A DNA stretch of 21,052 nt from AB-629-J13 sp964496365 (lineage in GTDB: Bacteria > Fidelibacterota > Marinisomatia > Marinisomatales > AB-629-J13), in contig CAZBZK010000023.1 in the NCBI GenBank assembly GCA_964496365.1, forward strand, positions 1-21,052, in the 5' to 3' direction. Positions 16,139 to 21,052 of this stretch are shown here, in pieces. The notes below the pieces were generated by a model, which saw nothing but the letters and a program-made list of their open reading frames with translations, had not been told where the DNA came from and did no database searches. A program made the position numbers and the translations under genes. Position 1 is the first letter of the stretch; every line of letters starts with the position of its first letter.

Positions 16139-17083
16139 ATGAGAATTAGAGATAAAGTAAAAAAACCTAGACGTCCTGTGGTGAGTTATGAAATTTTACC
16201 ACCAAGAGAAAAAGACGGTACATTAAACTCCTACGCTGAGACCATTAGTTCATTATTGTCCCAAACTCATATTGATGCCATCAACATTCCTGAAGTTAGA
16301 GATGAGCCGGGTAGAGGAAGCCGTCCTATAAAAAATCAGTTGAGAGCGGAACCACGAGAATTTGGAAGGCTTTTGCAGGATATCGTTGGGATAGAAGCCA
16401 TCATAAACAGAGTTGTGGTTCACAAACCCATTGAGGAACAAATCAAATGGTTTAGCGAAACCAATGAAAAATTTGAAATTGAAAATGTGATTATTGTAGG
16501 TGGAGAATCGGGAGACATACACTATCCGGGTCCATCTGTCAACGAAGCATTAAATCAAATTTCTACAGGGTATAATGGTTATGGAGGCGACATATTTTGT
16601 GGAGGTATTACCATACCAAGCCGGAATAATGAATCTACACGGGTGATTAATAAAAGTGGGAATGGGTCTGAATTTTTTACGACTCAGGTTTTATATGAAT
16701 CCTCTAAAATGATAAAAATGATTTCCCAATATGAAAAACAGTGTAACAAACTTGATACATTTCCAAGGAGAATATTATTGAGTTTTGCTCCAGTTTACTC
16801 ACAAAAAAATATTGATTTTCTAAAATGGCTGGGAGTGGAAATCCCAAAAAATACAGAACAATATTTGAATGGCAGACCGGGTTCTATGACGGATCGTTCC
16901 CTAGATGTGGCTATTGAAGTGTTGAATGATACTCTGGAATTTATTGAGAAAAATCAACTATCGGTTCCCATCGGTTTAAATGTGGAACATATCATGTCCT
17001 ATAATTTTCAGTCTTCAATTGAAATGCTTCAGGAATTAGCTCGAATTTATCGGGAATTTTGTATCAAATCAGATCTGTATTAA
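16139..17083 (+). CDS. Divergent methylenetetrahydrofolate reductase-like protein
   Basis: A 314-residue protein with the outline of the MTHFR TIM-barrel family. The N-terminal strand VVSYEILPPRE aligns with SFEFFPPRT of E. coli MetF, placing Glu18 at the catalytic Glu28. VIIVGGESGD (about residues 116-125) sits where MetF has IVALRGD. GSEFFTTQVLYE matches ANRAITQFFFD. The FAD-contacting Arg-Gly-Asp of MetF is replaced by Gly-Gly-Glu, and the region around it is rearranged, so cofactor use may differ; some actinobacterial MTHFRs are reported to work without FAD. The gene starts 16 bases after metH, so it probably supplies methyl-THF to MetH and falls under the same riboswitch. The Shine-Dalgarno sequence is weak. 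The family assignment is from motif order and context; the reaction is inferred. Confidence 0.7.
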   Translation: MRIRDKVKKPRRPVVSYEILPPREKDGTLNSYAETISSLLSQTHIDAINIPEVRDEPGRGSRPIKNQLRAEPREFGRLLQDIVGIEAIINRVVVHKPIEEQIKWFSETNEKFEIENVIIVGGESGDIHYPGPSVNEALNQISTGYNGYGGDIFCGGITIPSRNNESTRVINKSGNGSEFFTTQVLYESSKMIKMISQYEKQCNKLDTFPRRILLSFAPVYSQKNIDFLKWLGVEIPKNTEQYLNGRPGSMTDRSLDVAIEVLNDTLEFIEKNQLSVPIGLNVEHIMSYNFQSSIEMLQELARIYREFCIKSDLY

Positions 17084-17103
17084 ATGTATCTATAGTTTTT
17101 ATA

Positions 17104-17120
17104 AAATGTTCGTAACATTT
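17104..17120. repeat. Perfect inverted repeat upstream of metK
   Basis: AAATGTT (17104-17110) and AACATTT (17114-17120) form a 7-bp dyad around CGT in the 92-base gap before metK. It lacks a T-tract, so it is more likely a protein-binding site or chance than a terminator. It does not match the MetJ box. No riboswitch fold is visible in this gap. Confidence 0.3.
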
Positions 17121-17175
17121 GTGCTGTGTTTGAGAAGAAAAATTAAATTTTAATTCTATTTAAAAGGAGAATAAA

Positions 17176-18351
17176 GTGTCCAAATATTTATTTACATCGG
17201 AATCGGTAACAGAAGGGCATCCGGATAAAGTGTGCGATGCTATTTCTGATGCAATTCTTGATGATTTACTCACGAAAGACTCAAACTCAAGAGTGGCGTG
17301 TGAAACCTTAGCAACCAAAGGAATGGTCGTGGTGTCCGGAGAGGTAAAATCCACTGGTTTTTCAGAAGTTGAAAAGGTGGTGAAAGAGACGATTAAAGAA
17401 ATCGGATATACCAGAGAAAATAGTGGTGTAGATGAAAATGACGTTAGTGTTATTTCAAAACTTCATGAACAAAGTACAGAGATATCACAAGGTGTAGATG
17501 CGGAAAATATCCATGAACAAGGTGCAGGCGATCAGGGATTAATGTTTGGTTTTGCGTGTAAAGAAACACCAGAACTTATGCCACTTCCAATTCATATTTC
17601 TCATAGATTGACTGAGCAATTAGCCAACTGCAGAAAAGATGGAACCTTACCATGGTTGAGACCCGATGGGAAATCTCAAGTTTCTGTAGAATATCAAAAT
17701 GGGAGCCCTGTTTCAGTCAATAAAGTTGTTGTCGCTACCCAACACGATGATTTGTTAGGGAAATACGGCACAGAAGAAAAGGAGTTGGAATTTGTAAAAA
17801 AAGAAGTGGAAACTCATATCATCAGTCCCGTTTTAAAATCCTATGATTTAGCTCATAATGGAGAGTTTATTGTCAATGGAACGGGTAGATTTGTATATGG
17901 AGGACCTGCTGCAGATACCGGATTAACGGGACGAAAAATTATTGTGGATACTTACGGTGGATATGCACCTCATGGTGGTGGTGCTTTTTCCGGAAAAGAT
18001 CCATCCAAAGTGGACAGAAGTGCAACCTATATGGCTCGATACATCGCCAAAAATATCGTATCTGCAGAATTAGCGGATAAATGTGAAATTCAATTGTCCT
18101 ATGGAATTGGTGTAGCCGAACCCACTTCATTCTACGTAAAAACATTTGGAACCGGAAAAATGGATGATGTTACCATTACTAAGATTGCAAGGGATGTTTT
18201 TCCATTACGTCCCGGTGAAATCATTCATTATTTAGATTTGAAAAAGCCACGATATCGACAAACTGCATCTTACGGGCATTTTGGGAGAGAATTAGATTTA
18301 TTTACTTGGGAAAAAACCGATAAGGTCGATGAACTTCGATCCAAAATTTAA
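17176..18351 (+). CDS. metK: S-adenosylmethionine synthetase
   Basis: A 391-residue methionine adenosyltransferase making SAM from methionine and ATP. Family signatures are near-complete: TSESVTEGHPDKVCDAISDA (residues 7-26, ATP-binding His and Asp), GAGDQGLMFGFA (about 116-127) and GGGAFSGKDPSKVDRSA (about 271-287, the P-loop-like segment), with the usual C-terminal RYRQTASYGHFGR. The start is GTG 17176, chosen because AAAAGGAG (17163-17170) lies 5 bases upstream and the protein begins in register with the family (MSKYLFTSES). It is followed 9 bases later by ahcY, an operon pair that makes SAM and clears its product inhibitor. It may be read through from metH or have its own promoter in the 92-base gap. 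Confidence 0.97.
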   Translation: MSKYLFTSESVTEGHPDKVCDAISDAILDDLLTKDSNSRVACETLATKGMVVVSGEVKSTGFSEVEKVVKETIKEIGYTRENSGVDENDVSVISKLHEQSTEISQGVDAENIHEQGAGDQGLMFGFACKETPELMPLPIHISHRLTEQLANCRKDGTLPWLRPDGKSQVSVEYQNGSPVSVNKVVVATQHDDLLGKYGTEEKELEFVKKEVETHIISPVLKSYDLAHNGEFIVNGTGRFVYGGPAADTGLTGRKIIVDTYGGYAPHGGGAFSGKDPSKVDRSATYMARYIAKNIVSAELADKCEIQLSYGIGVAEPTSFYVKTFGTGKMDDVTITKIARDVFPLRPGEIIHYLDLKKPRYRQTASYGHFGRELDLFTWEKTDKVDELRSKI

Positions 18352-18360
18352 GAGGACATT

Positions 18361-19803
18361 ATGAATGAAACACTCACACCAACTATAACCGAAGCATTGC
18401 CGTTCAAAATAAAAGATATTAATTTAGCGGAAGCCGGTAGAAAGTCCATCGGAATTTCTGAAAAAGAAATGCCGGGTCTTATGGCAACACGGCTGAAATA
18501 TGGAATGGATAAACCATTATCAGGAAAGAAAATAACTGGATCACTTCATATGACAGTGGAGACTGCAGTTCTCATCGAAACATTAGTCGAATTAGGTGCT
18601 GATGTTAGATGGGCAAGCTGTAATATTTTTTCAACTCAGGATCATGCTGCAGCTGCTATTGCAAAAACGGGTGTTCCTGTCTTTGCGTGGAAGGGGGAAT
18701 CCTTGGAAGAATACTGGTGGTGTACACTCCAAGCTTTGACCTTTCCTGATGGTTCTGGACCTGATCTTATTGTAGATGACGGTGGAGATGCTACATTATT
18801 GATTCACAAAGGATATGCTTTGGAAAATTATTATGCAAAAAATGGAGACGTTCCAGCCATCACCACAAAGATTGAAGAAGAACGTATCATTGAAGAATTA
18901 ATTAGAGATGTTTTGGATAAAAACCCAAATCATTGGCACGAAATTGCCCAAAACATAATCGGTGTTTCAGAAGAAACGACTACCGGTGTTCACCGCCTTA
19001 TGCAAATGAACAAAATGGGTGAACTTCTTTTTCCAGCCTACAATGTAAATGATTCCGTAACCAAATCAAAATTCGATAATATTTATGGATGTCGTGAATC
19101 TCTCGCAGATGGTTTGAAGAGAGCATTGGATGTAATGGTAGCAGGGAAAACCGTTGTGGTGTGTGGTTATGGCGATGTCGGTCGTGGATGTGCTCAATCC
19201 ATGAGAGGATATGGTGCCAGAGTCATTGTAACGGAGATTGATCCAATTTGTGCTTTACAAGCGGCTATGGAGGGTTTTGAAGTTACCACGGTGGAAAATG
19301 CCTTATCAGAAGGGCATATTTTTGTTACGACAACAGGGAACAAAGATGTACTCACCCGGAACCATATGTATGGCATGAAAGACCAAGCTATCGTTTGTAA
19401 TATTGGTCATTTTGATAATGAAATTCAGGTGACACCACTCAATGATGATTCTGATGTTCATAAAGAGGAAATTAAACCACAGGTTGATAGGTACACGTTT
19501 CCTGACGGACATCAAATATTTTTATTGGCAGAAGGGCGATTGGTGAATTTGGGTTGTGCAACAGGTCATCCAAGTTTTGTCATGTCTAATTCGTTTACAA
19601 ATCAAGTATTGGCACAAATTGCTTTGGCGAAGGATGCACCGGACATTGGTGTTTATGTATTACCAAAAAAATTAGACGAGGAAGTGGCTCGTCTGCATTT
19701 AGCTCATTTAGGTGCTGAGTTGACGGAATTGACAGATGAACAAGCAGATTATATTGGTGTACCTAAAGAAGGACCCTACAAGCCAGAACATTATCGTTAT
19801 TAA
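18361..19803 (+). CDS. ahcY: Adenosylhomocysteinase (SAH hydrolase)
   Basis: A 480-residue NAD-dependent enzyme that splits S-adenosylhomocysteine to homocysteine and adenosine, relieving inhibition of methyltransferases and returning homocysteine to MetH. Signatures are CNIFSTQDHAAAAIA (about residues 87-101), EEYWWCTLQAL (about 116-126), VDDGGDATLLIHKG, and the NAD-binding GYGDVGRGCAQSMRG (about 266-280). The C terminus KPEHYRY is typical of the family. It has the insertion (about residues 150-195) of the longer bacterial form. AGAGGA sits just before the ATG, 9 bases after the metK stop. With metH, the MTHFR-like gene and metK it completes the activated-methyl cycle. No clear terminator follows. 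Confidence 0.97.
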   Translation: MNETLTPTITEALPFKIKDINLAEAGRKSIGISEKEMPGLMATRLKYGMDKPLSGKKITGSLHMTVETAVLIETLVELGADVRWASCNIFSTQDHAAAAIAKTGVPVFAWKGESLEEYWWCTLQALTFPDGSGPDLIVDDGGDATLLIHKGYALENYYAKNGDVPAITTKIEEERIIEELIRDVLDKNPNHWHEIAQNIIGVSEETTTGVHRLMQMNKMGELLFPAYNVNDSVTKSKFDNIYGCRESLADGLKRALDVMVAGKTVVVCGYGDVGRGCAQSMRGYGARVIVTEIDPICALQAAMEGFEVTTVENALSEGHIFVTTTGNKDVLTRNHMYGMKDQAIVCNIGHFDNEIQVTPLNDDSDVHKEEIKPQVDRYTFPDGHQIFLLAEGRLVNLGCATGHPSFVMSNSFTNQVLAQIALAKDAPDIGVYVLPKKLDEEVARLHLAHLGAELTELTDEQADYIGVPKEGPYKPEHYRY

Positions 19804-19874
19804 TCTATTTTACAACTTACCCCTTAGTCATCTCATTTACAATAGAGGGGATATTCATAGTTTGTTCGGAGATT

Positions 19875-19890
19875 TTGTTTTGTAAAACAA
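19875..19890. repeat. Small perfect dyad between ahcY and greA
   Basis: TTGTTTT (19875-19881) and AAAACAA (19884-19890) are perfect inverted repeats separated by GT. They lie in the 288-bp gap between the convergent genes ahcY and greA. The loop is too small for a normal RNA hairpin. It might take part in bidirectional termination, but this is weak. I see nothing else in the gap that I can name. Confidence 0.25.
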
Positions 19891-20091
19891 TCATTCTGAA
19901 TTGTTTATTTCAGCATCGACACAGTCAATTGATTCCAGAAATCAAAACTGCATTATATAGTTTTATATTGAAATGATTAGATTAAATTTGGTGGATTATT
20001 CAGTATTCCCACGGTGGGTATTAGTAATTCTCTATCTTTAAGTTTTGAAGTACACCTATGAGAATAATTTAGCAAATAATAAAATTGAGTG

Positions 20092-20571
20092 TCATTTAGT
20101 AGAAATCCTATCTATTGCCTTAATGGTAAATTTTATGTCTTTCCCCTCAATTTCAAGTGAAAATTTTTCATCTTTCTTTTTTCCAATAATGGCTTGACCA
20201 AAGGGTGAGTGGTATGTGACAATCATAGGATACAAGTCCAACTCAAACTCGATGGGACCTAACAGATAATAGTCTTCTGCTTCATCTACGCCATCCTCTA
20301 TGATTGTTACCTTATTTCCGAATCCTACCTCGTCAGTATCAATTTCGTTATTCTCGATAAACCGAAATGGTGCATGTGACTGTAACAATTGCTTTTTGTA
20401 AATGATTAAACTCTGTTCCTCTCTGGCAGCATGGTATTCCGCATTTTCCTTTAGATCTCCATGACTGGCTGCATCTCTAATCTTTATTGAAGTCTCTCTC
20501 TTCAATTTATCAATTGATTTCATTTTTTCTTCCAATGCACGGTATGTATCCCGCAAAATCAAAGTCGCCAT
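20092..20571 (-). CDS. greA: Transcription elongation factor GreA
   Basis: A 159-residue factor that enters the RNA polymerase secondary channel and stimulates cleavage of backtracked RNA. The N-terminal coiled coil (about residues 1-75) has the acidic tip GDLKENAEYHAAREEQ, with Asp39 and Glu42 matching the catalytic Asp41/Glu44 of E. coli GreA. The C-terminal FKBP-like domain has VGFGNKVTI and SPFGQAIIGKKKDE. I start at MATLILR (minus-strand ATG at 20571-20569) because AGGA lies 8 bases upstream and this gives the usual length near 158. A longer reading from 20625 adds 18 residues unlike the family. It is transcribed toward ahcY and may be a single-gene unit. The window thus carries two secondary-channel factors, this one and the DksA-like protein. 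Confidence 0.92.
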   Translation of the reverse strand: MATLILRDTYRALEEKMKSIDKLKRETSIKIRDAASHGDLKENAEYHAAREEQSLIIYKKQLLQSHAPFRFIENNEIDTDEVGFGNKVTIIEDGVDEAEDYYLLGPIEFELDLYPMIVTYHSPFGQAIIGKKKDEKFSLEIEGKDIKFTIKAIDRISTK

Positions 20572-20618
20572 ATTGACATTCCTGTAATAAATTGGATTAA
20601 ATAATTTGCTTGTTTGAG

Positions 20619-20636
20619 ATTGCAATTAACTGCAAT
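20619..20636. repeat. Dyad upstream of greA
   Basis: ATTGCA (20619-20624) and TGCAAT (20631-20636) are a perfect 6+6 inverted repeat with a 6-base spacer, 48 bases before the greA start codon on the greA-coding strand. The position suits an operator or promoter-overlapping site. There is no independent support. Confidence 0.25.
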
Positions 20637-21052
20637 TCAAGAGAAAAATTAAGTCAAAGAAAAAATCCAATCAAGTGGTTATTTTTATCGTTTTGGGACT
20701 TAGACATACATAGTATATACATTGAATTTTTATGTAATATTTTTTTGAATCTATCTGAGTACATTTAACTGCACTCAAAATCAGCGGTAATTAAGGAGGG
20801 CTATCGTCGGTAAGTGCAAATAATTTAGCATTTACCGACGATTTCAAATGGCAGGAACGCCTGGGAATCAAACCTAAAAAACCTATAACAATAACTGCAT
20901 TTACGAGACAGTGTGTCCACATTGTGACCAAGCTAAAATTGATAAATAAGGTATTTCTTTTTTTACCCCATCCCCACTTTTTTACAAAGAGGTGATGTGA
21001 TCTTGCAACAAAAAAACGGACACCTTGAATAGTCATATTGCTTGTTTGAAAG
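20637..21052. other. Non-coding right end, no gene supported
   Basis: No reading frame on either strand here looks like a protein. The one longer minus-strand frame (20791-21036) has low-complexity, family-less content and no Shine-Dalgarno sequence. An isolated strong AAGGAGG (about 20794-20800) is not followed by a usable start codon. The region contains the long hairpin at 20803-20842. From 20840 onward the base composition becomes less AT-rich than the flank, which may mark the remnant of another element. Nothing further can be named. Confidence 0.6.
20803..20842. repeat. Long inverted repeat, 15-bp stem
   Basis: ATCGTCGGTAAGTGC (20803-20817) and GCATTTACCGACGAT (20828-20842) are complementary over 15 bases with a single G-T pair, around the 10-base loop AAATAATTTA. 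No T-tract follows on the plus strand (only TTTC), and on the minus strand the stem is followed by AGCCCTCC, so it is not a standard intrinsic terminator. It could be a structured RNA element, the end of a small mobile element, or a terminator for a gene outside the window. Confidence 0.6.

Noticed and set aside
19804..19855. CCCCT..AGGGG as the ahcY terminator
   Set aside because: The stem is only 5 bp with a long loop and no T-tract.
20626..20778. TTAACTGCA(A)yTCAA occurring twice (20626 and 20765) as a direct repeat of regulatory sites
   Set aside because: The match is short, in AT-rich DNA, with no further copies. It is not distinguishable from chance.
20840..20930. Minus-strand GGTTTGATTCCC resembling a tRNA T-loop
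   Set aside because: No matching T-stem, anticodon arm or acceptor pairing can be drawn around it on either strand.
20888..20950. Plus-strand reading CIYETVCPHCDQAKIDK ending in a stop, resembling a glutaredoxin CPxC motif
   Set aside because: The open stretch is very short, has no start codon or Shine-Dalgarno sequence, and no glutaredoxin fold follows. It is most likely chance.
20791..21036. 81-residue minus-strand open frame at the right end
   Set aside because: It runs through the long hairpin, has no Shine-Dalgarno sequence and no recognisable family features.

Overview
The window comes from an AT-rich bacterial chromosome and carries housekeeping genes throughout. Several features point to the Fibrobacterota-Chlorobi-Bacteroidota side of the tree: the gene order ileS - DksA-like gene - lspA, weak Shine-Dalgarno sequences at several genes, a C4 DksA/TraR protein, and a presumptive outer-membrane protein with a beta-barrel-like C terminus. 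My best guess is a Marinimicrobia (SAR406)-like lineage. This placement is an inference from style and synteny, because the window has no rRNA or other phylogenetic marker of that kind.

Layout. Positions 1-2156 hold the 3' part of an M1-family zinc metallopeptidase with a long beta-rich, barrel-like C-terminal half. Positions 2416-3810 hold a periplasmic HtrA/DegP protease with two PDZ domains. Positions 3811-4401 are non-coding and hold a cluster of small palindromic repeats, including a two-part unit that occurs twice exactly 140 bp apart. Positions 4402-12396 look like one long co-directional transcription unit with gaps of a few bases or overlaps: ileS, a DksA/TraR-like gene, lspA, an rluD-type pseudouridine synthase gene, a Xer-type recombinase gene, pckA and a short hpf. 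The IleRS carries rearranged class I signature motifs (GVHH in place of HIGH, DMHKS in place of KMSKS).

Positions 12429-12550 form a compact regulatory region: a promoter-like sequence, an RNA element closely resembling the SAM-II class of S-adenosylmethionine riboswitch, and an intrinsic terminator with a visible mutually exclusive antiterminator. It controls metH (12589-16122) and a divergent methylenetetrahydrofolate reductase-like gene (16139-17083). These are followed by metK (17176-18351) and ahcY (18361-19803). Together the four genes make a nearly complete activated-methyl cycle: the MTHFR-like protein would supply methyl-THF, MetH makes methionine, MetK makes SAM, and AhcY recycles SAH to homocysteine. 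SAM made by MetK would feed back on the riboswitch in front of metH.

Positions 20092-20571 hold greA on the minus strand, convergent with ahcY. The remaining right end (20626-21052) has no gene I can support but holds a 15-bp-stem hairpin. I see no CRISPR array, rRNA, tRNA, prophage or complete insertion sequence. The most noteworthy items are the SAM-II-like attenuator outside its usual phylogenetic home, the altered-motif IleRS, and the non-canonical MTHFR.
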